From Mycogone perniciosa (Eukaryota; Ascomycota; Sordariomycetes; Hypocreales; Hypocreaceae): a DNA stretch of 64,000 nt. A program made the position numbers and the translations under genes. Every line of letters begins with the position of its first letter. The first letter of the stretch is position 1. The notes under the pieces were generated by a model. The model saw only the letters and a program-made list of their open reading frames with translations. It ran no database searches and was not told where the DNA came from. The DNA lies in NCBI GenBank assembly GCA_025331125.1, contig JAOALB010000065.1, positions 124,001 to 188,000 of the forward strand. Reading direction: 5' to 3'. Below, one piece after another: positions 22,864-33,545 of this stretch.

Positions 22864-23928
22864 ATGAATTCTCAGCAAATACCTCCTTATCAAGAGCACT
22901 CCCAGTCCTTTGACCCTAACCATGAGCGGGCTGGTCATGGGGTCGATCATCACGGCTCATCGCCACCCGATCCATTCTCCTATGGAGCATACAATCATGG
23001 CCCATTCCCTTACATGAGACAGCATGGTCCTCCCGCCGGACCTTGGGGTGCGGACTTCCCATGGACCTTCATGCAAAATGTCAACGACCCCAGGAACGGT
23101 CCCTGGGGTAGATCTGGCCCGTATTCCGGTCGACACTCCCGTGGTGACGTGAATTCGGAAGACACTCCTCGGACTCAGACCGTCCCTTCTGAAGCCGAAC
23201 GTGTAGAAGGCAGCAACACCGACGAAAAGCAGAAATCCCCGGATATCAAGAACACCGAGGGCCCCAAACCAGCTGCAGTCGCCTCTGAAGATGACGACGA
23301 AATCTACGCCTCTGACCAGCCCTTCACTCGGAGAGGAGGTCGCGGAGGTCGTGGTGGATACCGCAGAGGCGGAGGTCACTTCAGAGGACACCCCAGAGCC
23401 CACCATGGTGTTCCCCCATTCACCTCCGGACCTCACCGTGGCCAATCTCACCACGGCGCGCCGCCTGACTTCTTTGGCATGATGCGCAGCTTCACGGACC
23501 ACCCCTTCTTCCGGGACCTGCAGGACCAAGTAATCCGCAACTTCTCCTCCCACCCCGTCGACTCAAATACCTTCGACCCGCCCGTCGATATCTTCAACAC
23601 CGACGAGGCATTTGTCCTCCACGTGTCCCTCCCCGGCGCAAAGAAGGAAGACATTGGCGTGAACTGGAACCCGGAGACCAGCGTATTGAGCATTGCGGGT
23701 GTTGTACACCGACCTGGTGATGAGGCATTCTTGAAGACTCTTACGTCCGGCGAGAGAAAGGTTGGTCTGTTTGAGCGTAAGATTACGCTGCCTCCGCCTG
23801 GAGCGGCGGAGAAGGAGGATGTTGACGATCTTGGGATTACGGCGAGGATGCAGGATGGTATTCTTGTTATTACGGTCCCGAAGATGGAGAAGGAGTGGAC
23901 TGAGGTTCGAAAGGTAGATATTGAATAA
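22864..23928 (+). CDS. Hsp20 (alpha-crystallin) small heat-shock protein with RGG-box N-terminal extension
   Basis: A single exon encodes 354 residues, about twice the usual small heat-shock protein. The alpha-crystallin domain occupies about residues 238-353: PVDIFNTDEAFVLHVSLPG opens it, VNWNPETSVLSIAG follows, and DGILVITVPK is the conserved closing strand. A flexible insert of about 20 residues (FLKTLTSGERKVGLFERK) lies before the last strands, as in fungal Hsp30-type proteins. The N-terminal 230 residues are Gly/Pro/His/Arg-rich; residues 156-175 are a compact RGG box, flanked by HFRGHPRAHHG. Such boxes usually bind RNA or drive condensates, so a chaperone acting at RNA granules is plausible, but that is inference. 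No intron and no signal peptide. Confidence 0.9.
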   Translation: MNSQQIPPYQEHSQSFDPNHERAGHGVDHHGSSPPDPFSYGAYNHGPFPYMRQHGPPAGPWGADFPWTFMQNVNDPRNGPWGRSGPYSGRHSRGDVNSEDTPRTQTVPSEAERVEGSNTDEKQKSPDIKNTEGPKPAAVASEDDDEIYASDQPFTRRGGRGGRGGYRRGGGHFRGHPRAHHGVPPFTSGPHRGQSHHGAPPDFFGMMRSFTDHPFFRDLQDQVIRNFSSHPVDSNTFDPPVDIFNTDEAFVLHVSLPGAKKEDIGVNWNPETSVLSIAGVVHRPGDEAFLKTLTSGERKVGLFERKITLPPPGAAEKEDVDDLGITARMQDGILVITVPKMEKEWTEVRKVDIE

Positions 23929-24642
23929 GGTATGATGAAGGGTGGGAAGAAGTCACTTTGGGCGGTTGATATTGGGATAGGAGCCATGGACGAGGAGGAA
24001 TGAGAAACAAAAAAGATAAAACCAATCACCAAAAAAAGATCGAAGAGATTATCAAATAATGAATAAATAAACATGTAATTTGGTTGCAAGGCAACATCTC
24101 TCATCTACACCACCTATGTGAAATAAAGTGAAATGCGGTAAAATATTGATCTCCTTAAAGATGCTCTAGACAAGTCAGAACGTAATTCTTCATCAGCCCG
24201 GTTAGTGTATTGTAATGTCAATTTATTGATTTGGATCTACCCACTGCCTGTTATCAGAGGCCAAAACTGCGCCTACGCCTATGCCACGGGTATATGCTAT
24301 ATAAAAAAGTAGATCAGGCGTGCCGCGTTCTTCTTACAATGATGTGCCCCACTAAAATGTGTATGCTGTATGGGAATAGACATAGAAAAAGGAGAATGCA
24401 AAGAAGGAGGGGAAGTGTTAAGAGGGTTGATGAGAAAGGTCCAAAAAAACAAAAGTAAAGCCTCAGAGGCCCGCGCTTCCCAGTCAAAGTATCGCCCCCC
24501 TCTTTGTGTGTCCCAGAAACCAAGTAACCAAAAACGTCGATATCCTCCAAAACTCCAACCAGATGTTTGGGACATGAATTCATGACGGGCGAGTCTTTCA
24601 GCCCTCCTGTATGTTTTATTTGTAGCAAGGGTCTTGGACATG
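23929..24642. other. Convergent 3' flank, Hsp20 gene and 520-aa gene
   Basis: AT-rich 3' UTR-type sequence with A-rich runs, and no supported gene. Confidence 0.6.
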
Positions 24643-26205
24643 TTATATCAACTCGCCGGCAATCTCTTCCCGTACGTGACGGCACCATTTGAGAATCGCC
24701 TCGTCAAAGTCCAACCAGACTTGTGGGCCGCTATTGTAGACAATGCCGAGTGGGTCAATCGAGATCATGACTTCGAATCGAAGCTCGGCAGCCTTGGCCC
24801 AGTAGCGGAGGTTGTCAGCAGACCTGTACGGTTTCTGTGTGTCGACATGGAACGTCGGGATCGCCCCGAACCGTCTCCTAGACTTCTTCACCACGGCGTT
24901 GTGTAGCTTTACCAGCCGAAGCCCATTCTGCATGTATTGTAGGAAGGGGGTGGGGAGATCCGATGCACTTGATGCTGGTGTCCATTCTGGAATAGGCTCG
25001 GGATCCATGGACATGAGGAATCGCCGTTCTCGCTCCAACTCTCGGCCAGCCCAATCGCCTGTCAGCCATGTCCAGCTTGCTCGTTCGGTCAGTTCTGCCG
25101 CCTCGATTGACGCCTCTTTTTTCAGGATATCAAATACGCTGTCGATCCAGCTGAGCATTTTCTTGATCTCTTCATCCTTCATGCCACCTTTGAAATTTCG
25201 CGTGGCCATTTGCTTCAGCACTTCCATGACGCCGAGCAAGTCTGCCCGAACATGCTTCTCTGACTTGATAGAGTCTAGTCGGTCGGGCAGCTCGTGCGCG
25301 GTATAGTACATCTTGGCAGCCCTAATTGCAAGTGTCTCAAGGTCGAGGATATTCATCCCCTGCAGTTCATACCAGCTTTGGGTTTCCTCCTGGGGCATGT
25401 TGGGATACTGAGGGGAGTTGGGGGGTTCTTGGTAAGTACCGGCCTTCCGAGCCTCTGCATCACGTAGTGCTTTGGCGGCATCCTGTAAAGTGGCCTCCAG
25501 ATCTGCCTTCAGCTCCTGTATCGTGGGCGGCTTGGGCACCACCTTTTCCCTGTGATGATAGGTGCTCACCGTCGGCGGTAGCATGTCCGGCTCAGACTCC
25601 GCGTAGTCGTCATCGTAATAATCGTCCATCTCCTCGATGGGAGACTCTACGATGCTTCCATTCCCGAAGCCCTGGGCCGCCAAGTCCGGACTGCTTCCCA
25701 TGGACGCATATGACGAGTCGACATCGGATCCGCCGGCTGTAGGAATAGGGCCAGTTCCCTCCAAGGCCGACAGATCCAACGTTGCGCGGGGCTGCTTCTT
25801 ACGTGCCAGCTGTCCGCCCTTGCCATCAAGAAGACCCGTTCGAGCAAAGTAATACTGCAGGTGTGCGATGCTGCCCAGACTCATCACACTCTCTCGGGAC
25901 CTGGCACTGGCCGCGAAGTCGGTGCCATGCGGCCGCATATAGCCCCGACGACGGGTTCTGCCCTCGTAGCTAGCTGATGACTGCCTGGACAAGACGGACA
26001 GATCTGACCGACGATTGTATGACCCAGAGGACTGGCGGGAGGACAAGTCGCTGCCAAGCGAGTCACGCGAAGCAGCATCGGTGGTTGAGCCATGGGACAC
26101 GGAAGAGGCAGTGGAAACGCAGCGAGACGGTTTAGGATATGGGCCGATGGCTCGGGTCGGCGACGCCTCGGGTGAGGGTGGTGGTTGATCGTTGAGGGTC
26201 GACAT
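24643..26205 (-). CDS. Conserved fungal-type hypothetical protein, 520 aa
   Basis: One exon encodes 520 residues starting MSTLNDQPPPSPEASPTRAI. The first 230 residues are Ser/Arg-rich and disordered, with repeated RQSS-type sites that suit phosphorylation, and contain a conserved-looking island, AHLQYYFARTGLLDGKGGQL. An acidic Tyr/Asp patch (EEMDDYYDDDYAESEPD) precedes a folded helical C-terminal half (about 230-520) with WYELQGMNILDLETLAIRAAK and WTWLTGDWAGRELERER. The end, PQVWLDFDEAILKWCRHVRE, looks like an ordered helix. I cannot name the family, and no enzyme motif, membrane segment or signal peptide is visible. Codon use and length leave little doubt that it is expressed. A scaffold or signalling role is only a guess from the phospho-rich N-terminus. 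Confidence 0.85.
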   Translation of the reverse strand: MSTLNDQPPPSPEASPTRAIGPYPKPSRCVSTASSVSHGSTTDAASRDSLGSDLSSRQSSGSYNRRSDLSVLSRQSSASYEGRTRRRGYMRPHGTDFAASARSRESVMSLGSIAHLQYYFARTGLLDGKGGQLARKKQPRATLDLSALEGTGPIPTAGGSDVDSSYASMGSSPDLAAQGFGNGSIVESPIEEMDDYYDDDYAESEPDMLPPTVSTYHHREKVVPKPPTIQELKADLEATLQDAAKALRDAEARKAGTYQEPPNSPQYPNMPQEETQSWYELQGMNILDLETLAIRAAKMYYTAHELPDRLDSIKSEKHVRADLLGVMEVLKQMATRNFKGGMKDEEIKKMLSWIDSVFDILKKEASIEAAELTERASWTWLTGDWAGRELERERRFLMSMDPEPIPEWTPASSASDLPTPFLQYMQNGLRLVKLHNAVVKKSRRRFGAIPTFHVDTQKPYRSADNLRYWAKAAELRFEVMISIDPLGIVYNSGPQVWLDFDEAILKWCRHVREEIAGELI

Positions 26206-29200
26206 ATGTGCGCGGGGATATCCGGACTACCTATGATATATATGGTGCTGAAGTGTTTTTTTTTTGACAGCTAGCCGCGACTGTCTCTTTCTAGCAATGC
26301 CTTTGTTTGCCTTCTCCTCTTCTGAATATCAGGTCTTGGACGGCGTTATTGCTCGGCGAGCACTCGTTTTGCGACTCAATGCATCCAGGTCAAGACGGCT
26401 TGCGGCAGCTCGACAAAGCCAGGCAAGCAGCCCGGATAAAGAGAGAATGCGCAACAGATCGACCGGCAGTGTTATCGATGTGTGGATACGGATACAGCAA
26501 CCCCAATGATAAAGTTGGAAGAAAGTGAAGTCGATGCGGTAGGGCTGCTTTGGTGCTGAAGATCAGAGGCAAAACGACACGGATTCAGGGGGTCTAAGCG
26601 GGTGCCGAAGTTGTGGTTGTGGAGATTGGAAATTGCGTCGCGGTGTCTGGTGTTGACATGCTGGGGGGCCGAAGATTGATGCGAAACGAGGAGGAGCCAG
26701 TACTCAGCACAAGTACGGAGTACTCGTAGTGGTCTTACTGCTCGTACTAGTAGTAGTAGTAAGTAAGAGTCACTGGGCACTTTTTTAGTAAGTTAGCCCT
26801 GACGCTGACGGACAGACAGACACCTTTTGGATATGGATATGGAGAAGCGGAAACGGGGCCGCGCCGTCTGCTCATCATCATCACCATTATCAAACAGTGC
26901 CCAATGCTTGCTTACCTACCTGCCTGCCTAGTAGGGTACAACGCGTGCCGAGACGCGCAATTGTTGATGTATATACGATAGTACTCCGTAGTACTCCGTA
27001 TTATGCTCGATGTGAGTGATGGTGATGAGTGGCTTCGATAATCGATTGGATCCGGCAAGGCCAAGCAAGCCCTGCTCTGGGTCGCCCGGGTCTGGCGACG
27101 AATCGCCTCAATTTATTTCCCATCTTTCCGATCCATGGGTTCGGTCATATCCCAGGGCAACCTGACAAGCGCAATTTCCTGGCATCAACGCGCAGGGTGG
27201 AATGTCAGAGCATACTGCTAATACTCCGTCCTCCGTACTCGTAGTAATAGTAGTAATGCTCAGTCCACACTACTACTTGTACGAGTAAAACTAGAGAGAC
27301 AAGATTTCATTTTGCTGTTGCCCTGGCGGCGGGAATGGCCGAGAAACAGCACCAGTCTCTCGCTCACGCATATGTAAGTCATTGGATGCACATATATAAC
27401 CATTTCTTCTGCAGATGATGTGCGGAATGGGAAACACAGCAGATTAAGCGGGCTGTTGCGGCGCGCGGCGCATTATGCATGTTGGAAGGGTCAAACACCG
27501 CAACAAGCTCTGTCCACTCTCATCTCAAACATTTTTGAATGAATGTTTGTTTGCATTTTATAGTCGAAGTAGTAGTAACACGACACGACGTACGGAGTTC
27601 AATCCATAAAGCACGTACCATGTTGTGATAGCCCCTGATCCGTATGTATCTCATCTCAGGATTTGGCATATTACCTATCTACTACTTGCCAAACGCACTG
27701 ATGCTAACAACGTACAAACGCTGGACAGGAGATCAGTCTTTCCATCTTATTCTACTCCGTATAATAGGTACATCTTGTCATCATGATGCATCTTTGCAGC
27801 CGATGCGGGATTCCGATTTGAAGTATTATGCACACGTGTGTGGATAACATGGGTGTTTTCAGGGTCTTTTATGAATTGTCTCTTGTGTCACAACCCCTGC
27901 TCTTTTATTCCCAACCTTAATTAATATATATGCACTCCGTAATAGCATCCAAGGCGTTTCAAGTCGGTTGAAGGACCCAGAAAGGGCAGGCCTTCGGAAG
28001 CACTGTAGAAGCTCTTGTGCAACGAGTGGGGATGTGCCAATTTGCCTAGCAAGCCTGGACAAGGGCTCTATGCCAGTAGGAGCAGCTGGAATAATCCCAA
28101 CAGCCAACTCATGCCGTGACACCGAGGAGATGTGCATGCTAGGTAGTACTCCGTAATCCATACTCGTACTATCTATTGCGTCCCGTCTCTGCAGACAACG
28201 GATCGTCGGGAGAGAGAAGTGACCCGTCTTGATGTTAAGATGCAAACGACTATTACTACTAATACTAGTAGTGGTAGTATCTCCGTTTGTCTAGGCATGA
28301 GGGTCGATGCGTGTGGGCACATACAAACACGCGTATACAGACATACATCTTCCCATCGTATGGTACGATTATGAGTGTAATAATAGAATAATATGCACTC
28401 CGTAGGTACGAAGTACGTCTCCGATTATTTCCAACATGGCTTTCTCCAACAGGTACTAGTACTACTAAATTGGATTGATCGTGGGAATACATAATGAATG
28501 TTACATGGCCATCACACTCGGCTTAGCACCCGTGTAACTCCATGTTCCTCTCACTCTCCACTTGTCCTCCTCCTTGCTTTCTTTTTTCCCCTTTTGGCTC
28601 TGGCTGGAGGATATCGCTGTCATTTTGGCTTTCTTGTCACCCTTTCTAACTTTTTTTGCTTTCACTTTTCTCATTTCCCTCTCTCTCTTTTCTGCATCCC
28701 CTTACTCGCAAGTTCAAGAGCGGCACGACACGGTTCAGTTATTAGCTAGCCAATGATCGGCTTCATCACCACACCTGCTGCCGCATCTAGCATCTAGCCA
28801 AAACGATAACTGAGCATCTATTATCGGGTCATTCAACGGAGCAGTCAAAACCACAAAAACCCGCCCAATCGCACGACCCTGTCTTGTCCTGCACACTTCT
28901 GCAGCCTCTCACCAGGGCCATAACGAGCTCTCCACCTGCGCTGCATATCTGGCCGCCTCCTGTCCAGTCGCCTATTGCGCATTCCACCTAGAGCCTTGTA
29001 GGTGCAGCACCGAGTTGGGCCTCGAGTACGGGAGCTAGGACAGGCACCCAACGAACGTTTTTCCGGTCCACCAGCTCACCCTGCCTCGCAGGAGCCCAGC
29101 CAGCAAGCAGCAGCGTTGATTGATTGATGATTGGGCATCGGCGAGAACACCCACTGGCCGTGCGCGACGAGAAAAAAACCATTGCTCCTGGATGGTGGCT

Positions 29201-29427
29201 TGAAGGTTGAAGGCAACAGTGTCCAATCCGGGTCCTCCACCCCACTGCGCGACGCAAACGCACCTCCAGGACAACAAACAGGGCATCTGTTCAGTGGACG
29301 ACACACCTGGCGCGCTCCACTGGCGCGTCGCCTGCTAGCCTGAAGGTACGCTACAGCGAGTGCTGTCCGGGCTGTACTTTAGGCGGCGGGTTTCACTGAC
29401 CCTGCCCCGTCCCCCAGCGAGTACCCT
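26206..29427. other. 3.2-kb gene-free region between the 520-aa gene and KAR9
   Basis: I find no supportable gene. The DNA is dense in short palindromic TAC...GTA sequences: exact TACTYCGTA-family copies at 26714, 26982, 26992, 27753, 28147 and 28407, plus many degenerate TAGTAGTA and TACGAGTA runs. From 28540 to 28720 the + strand is strongly pyrimidine-rich, like a fungal promoter or leader. 28840-29427 is probably the KAR9 leader. An AATC/GATT repeat lies near 29118. Confidence 0.6.
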
Positions 29428-32400
29428 ATGACCACCAGCCAATCTGCTGCTGTCGTCGCCAACAGCAGCTCACAGTCACCTCTGGCCACGGCAGAACACG
29501 ACCCTGATCCAGCCAACGGGAACGATCAAGACGCTGACGTGGGCCTGGATTGCGTCGGCGAGCTCCAGCAGGACCTCCAGCAGGACCAGACCACGGATCA
29601 GACCCAAGGCCACGATGCAGGTGACCAGGTTGTGAATATCGCGGACGTCTCCAGCGAATCCACCGCACCTCTGCCCTCTGCTTCCGACACAGCCTTCGCC
29701 CCTTCAGAAGCTTCTGCCTCGCCCACTCCATCATCTACGGCTGATCTTGACCATCACCACATCGACATCGGCGACGCGATTGCAATTGATCCTTCTCGCT
29801 TGACCCGCCGCAACACCAGAAGCTGTAGCAGCCTCAATCCTCGTTCCCATCCTGCGATCAGCCCCGCCGTCCAAGCTTCTGCCGCAGAGCACGAAGGCCC
29901 TCCCTCTGCTATCCGAAAAACCTCGCCTGGCTTAGCTGCTCGCCTGAAGGCCTTGGGCTTCGGCACTGCCAAAAAGCCTACCCTCAGCCCGCCACCTGCC
30001 GATACTGTCGGTCGACTCAACGAAGAGCAGCTCCGCCAGCTCGACCAGAAGCATCAGGCCGGCTCCATCAACGCCGTCATCGCCCGGCGCGGTCGTCCTT
30101 GGAGAGGCGCCGGCGCCTCCCCTTCGCTTCACAAGTCGACCAGCCAGCCGAGCCTTTCTACGACTTCCAACGTCCTCGCTGACTCGCCCCAATTGCCCGA
30201 GATCCAAACGCCCGAGCCACTGGCTATGGACACACTGGATACACAAAAGTATCGGCTGCCCGATCATACCAACGGCAATGGCACCAAAGTAACATTAGAG
30301 ACCCGACGCGAACACCTCGAACGCAATACGCTCCCTCCGTTCGCTCATTATCCCTCATCACCCCCTCCGCCAACCCCTCCGCCAAAGGACGTCCCGCCCT
30401 CTGCATTCTCGCCTCCAGCAACCTCGCCCCCAGCGGTGACATCGCCCAGTGACTTTATTCCTGGTCTCAACTCGTATTTCACCCCTGGCCATAACCGACC
30501 CGGTTCCATCTACACGCTCTCTCGTGCCTCCTTTGCCAATCAGCTCGCTCAATTGACCTCGCTTCAGTTGCCCGATGCCGAGTCTCTGTCCAGCAAGGTG
30601 TCCGCCATCCCGACGGCTCAAGTAGCTACAAGGGCTCTCATCAATGCCGCGGAGCAAATCCGCAGCTGGATTTCCAAAGCTCAGGAAGTCATTGGCGGTC
30701 TGGATAGTGAAGATGACGTGGAATGGGCCGCTGCCGGTGGCCGCGAGGGCCTGGAAGACGTCGAGAACGCCATTGTTCGTTTTGAAGACCTTATCAATGC
30801 CTATGTCGGCGCCATCGAGGAGCTACAGAGTCGAGGCGATATCTCGAGTGTTGCCGCCGACGATTTAAGACGAGCAGTTGCCCAGATGGACACCATTGTT
30901 GAAGAATGGGCCAAGATCAAAAGGGCACTGCATAATGTCCGAGCCCAAGTGGAAATTGCCATGGAATGGGAGGAGTTGTGGAATAACGTATTAGGAGATA
31001 TTCAGGGCGAGATGGACGAGCTCTCCCGATTAGTCTTTGAGATGGAGGAGCGTCGCCATAAGGGTCTTGCTGTCGCTGCCGGTGGCGATGGCGTAGACAT
31101 TGGTGATCTAGAGACCATCGTGGAGGATGGTCCAGTCTCTAGCTCGCGACTGCAGCCCCCTAATCGCTTCAGTTTATCTGGTCTTCCAATAAGTCCTGGT
31201 TCGCCGAACACATCTACTCTTTCGCAAGATGACTCGAGCCTCCTGGCTCTCTTCGCCAGGATGCAACCCCTGAGGGCATCATTGGACTTTCTGCCCATGC
31301 GCTTATCAGTTTTCGAAACAAGGGCCGAGAAGTCATTCCCCACCGCATGCGAAGAGTTGGAGATGCGCCGCGAGGGCCTGGATGCGAGCTATAAGAAGTT
31401 GGAGAAGGACGCTGAGTCTCTACGCAAGGAGCTGGGTGAGGATCGGTGGGTCATAGTCTTCCGCGGTGCGGGACGGCAGGCCCAGAAAATGCACGAATCT
31501 GTCGAACGGTCCCTTCACAAGCTTAAGGATGCTATTGATGCCGGCATGCACCTTACCAACCAGCCCTCAGTCTTGAAGAAGATAGAGAGCTATGAGGCCA
31601 AAAAGACGCACTATGGGCCGGCCATAGAGCGAGTCTTGTCCATTATCGACAGGGGCGTCCAGGATCGCCTGACCGTCAACGGTGAGATTTTGCGTCTTCA
31701 CGCGGAGATGCAATCTCGTTGGGAGTCATTGAAACATCAAATCAAAGAGATGGATATGCTCCTTGACGATATGCAAGCAGATAATAAGAGCCAACAATTG
31801 CGGGATTCCATATCAAGCATGCTCTCCAATGATAGGTCGACTACTGGAAGCGGACGAGAAACGCCAGGTAGCTCTCCGCCATCGTCGGTGATAATGTCAA
31901 GTCTCGGCTTCGAGCCCCATACGCCTGTTGCAAAACAAAACAAGGCCCGATCTCCGAATGTGAATAGTGCCGGCTCTCAGTCCGCCAACAGAAGACACTC
32001 GTCGCTGCCAGCACCTGCCTCTAAATTTGCGAGGAAGCCAGTGTCGCGTCTTTCAACCATTGCCAGCTCGTCTGTACACTCTCCCGCCGCCTCCGACACA
32101 GTTCAACGTCCTACCTCTACATTCATCAACCGACCTCGATGGAGCAGCGCGACGAATGTCTCCGATCTCGATACTGGTCACAACTTCAAGCCTCTCAGTC
32201 TAACCACACCGAGTCCGTACGTAAGGACACCCAACACCCAAAGATCGGTTTCATCCATCACGCCCTCATCTGGGGGCTCTAAGCTGCCCACTCTCCGAAG
32301 CTCACTCACCCGCGCCAATTCCGAATCCCCCAAGGCCGAAGGACCGTCTCCAAGAATGGGCCACTCCCGACTCTCATTCCGTGAGCGCTTGGCTTCTCCA

Positions 32401-32691
32401 GGCCCTTACTCTCAGTTGGCCTTGCAGAAGCAACGATCGGTTTCATCGAATCGTCGCGCCACGCTTCAGCACTCCACATCCAACTCAACTACGGGCGAAA
32501 GCCAAGACAGCCGCCCGGGCAGCTCACTTACTTCCTCCCGCCGTAGCTTGTTGCCGCATATGTCCATGAGCAAGAAGGATGCTACCCGGGGAACAAGTCC
32601 CCTTCCTGGTTTCGGTTGCTTCTCTTCACGGAAGGATAGCGACGGTAACCTGGCCGAACCCAAAGACCTCAAGCCACGATGGCGGTTTTGA
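29428..32691 (+). CDS. KAR9: KAR9-family spindle-positioning protein
   Basis: A single coding exon gives 1087 residues. A 72-bp intron, 29346-29417, with a CACTGAC branch and CCCCCAG acceptor probably sits in the 5' UTR just before the ATG. The N-terminal 350 residues are disordered and Pro/Ser-rich. Residues about 360-785 form the helical KAR9 core (SIYTLSRASFANQLAQLTSL, then VEWAAAGGREGLEDVENAI). The C-terminal 300 residues are Ser/Arg-rich and basic. They carry two SxLP sites, at about 858-861 and 951-954, resembling the SxIP motif by which Kar9 and +TIP proteins bind EB1/Bim1. In yeast, Kar9 links microtubule plus ends to myosin V and orients the spindle. The family call rests on the core; the EB1 link is inference. 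Confidence 0.85.
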   Translation: MTTSQSAAVVANSSSQSPLATAEHDPDPANGNDQDADVGLDCVGELQQDLQQDQTTDQTQGHDAGDQVVNIADVSSESTAPLPSASDTAFAPSEASASPTPSSTADLDHHHIDIGDAIAIDPSRLTRRNTRSCSSLNPRSHPAISPAVQASAAEHEGPPSAIRKTSPGLAARLKALGFGTAKKPTLSPPPADTVGRLNEEQLRQLDQKHQAGSINAVIARRGRPWRGAGASPSLHKSTSQPSLSTTSNVLADSPQLPEIQTPEPLAMDTLDTQKYRLPDHTNGNGTKVTLETRREHLERNTLPPFAHYPSSPPPPTPPPKDVPPSAFSPPATSPPAVTSPSDFIPGLNSYFTPGHNRPGSIYTLSRASFANQLAQLTSLQLPDAESLSSKVSAIPTAQVATRALINAAEQIRSWISKAQEVIGGLDSEDDVEWAAAGGREGLEDVENAIVRFEDLINAYVGAIEELQSRGDISSVAADDLRRAVAQMDTIVEEWAKIKRALHNVRAQVEIAMEWEELWNNVLGDIQGEMDELSRLVFEMEERRHKGLAVAAGGDGVDIGDLETIVEDGPVSSSRLQPPNRFSLSGLPISPGSPNTSTLSQDDSSLLALFARMQPLRASLDFLPMRLSVFETRAEKSFPTACEELEMRREGLDASYKKLEKDAESLRKELGEDRWVIVFRGAGRQAQKMHESVERSLHKLKDAIDAGMHLTNQPSVLKKIESYEAKKTHYGPAIERVLSIIDRGVQDRLTVNGEILRLHAEMQSRWESLKHQIKEMDMLLDDMQADNKSQQLRDSISSMLSNDRSTTGSGRETPGSSPPSSVIMSSLGFEPHTPVAKQNKARSPNVNSAGSQSANRRHSSLPAPASKFARKPVSRLSTIASSSVHSPAASDTVQRPTSTFINRPRWSSATNVSDLDTGHNFKPLSLTTPSPYVRTPNTQRSVSSITPSSGGSKLPTLRSSLTRANSESPKAEGPSPRMGHSRLSFRERLASPGPYSQLALQKQRSVSSNRRATLQHSTSNSTTGESQDSRPGSSLTSSRRSLLPHMSMSKKDATRGTSPLPGFGCFSSRKDSDGNLAEPKDLKPRWRF

Positions 32692-33545
32692 GCCATTATT
32701 CATTTTTGTACACATTTACTGGTCTGGAGAGAGGTTATTTTTTGTTTCTTCTTGGGGACAATTCCCTAATTTCGTAACTCATCACTCGAGATACGAATAT
32801 TTTTTGACTGGCTCAGGAGCGGAGGAGCCTGGCATGCCACTCATGCTGACTTTTTTTGCTGTTTTGTTCTCATAGCGTGGCGCAACTGGTTAGGGGGAGC
32901 GATACTCGGACGATGGAGTTACATGGAGTGACACTGTGTCAATGGCCTTTGATATGTCAAGAACCTTGCTTTGCGCCATCGAATTCCAACCGCTCATTCT
33001 CTCTTTTTCGTATTGCTTGTTTTCGTCTATGTGCTGCCGAATGGGGAGAGGAACCGCCTTGTACACTTGGGCGGAAGGTAGGGCATGAAAGAATGACAGA
33101 GAATGCTGACCAACGTTTATGGGAGGAAGAATTTTCATTATACCCTCAAGTCGATAACGTAGATGGGTAGCTTGCCACCAATCTTTCTCATGGTTGTACA
33201 TGAGAATTTAAAGCATCACTTGACATTTCATGTGGTAACTTGGGTGACATGTATTCACATTTAGGTATACATACTTGTGCTCTTATTTGCCGTATCTATA
33301 CTTCTAAGGCTATGCTATGCAGGTATTTGAAATGCTGTAACGCCAGTTGTCTCATCACACAATGCCAGATCAACCAGTCCGACCCCAGTGCATACTATCG
33401 GAAGAGGCGATGGCGTTCCTTAAAGCTGGACGGACGAGGGGATGGGGGGGGCTGTATTCGCCCACTCATTACTCCTCATATCTTCGTACAAATCAATGTC
33501 TTTTGATTCTCTTTGAAATAGATGCCGAAATCCAACACCGTCATA
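32692..33545. other. Convergent 3' flank, KAR9 and QDE3
   Basis: 3' UTR-type sequence. A tRNA-like A-box stretch at about 32875-32895 is not followed by a B box, so I do not call a tRNA. No gene is supported. Confidence 0.6.

Noticed and set aside
32875..32945. tRNA-like stretch: GTGGCGCAACTGGTTAG resembles an A box and D arm
   Set aside because: No B box (GGTTCGANTCC) follows, and I could not pair an acceptor stem, so I do not call a tRNA.
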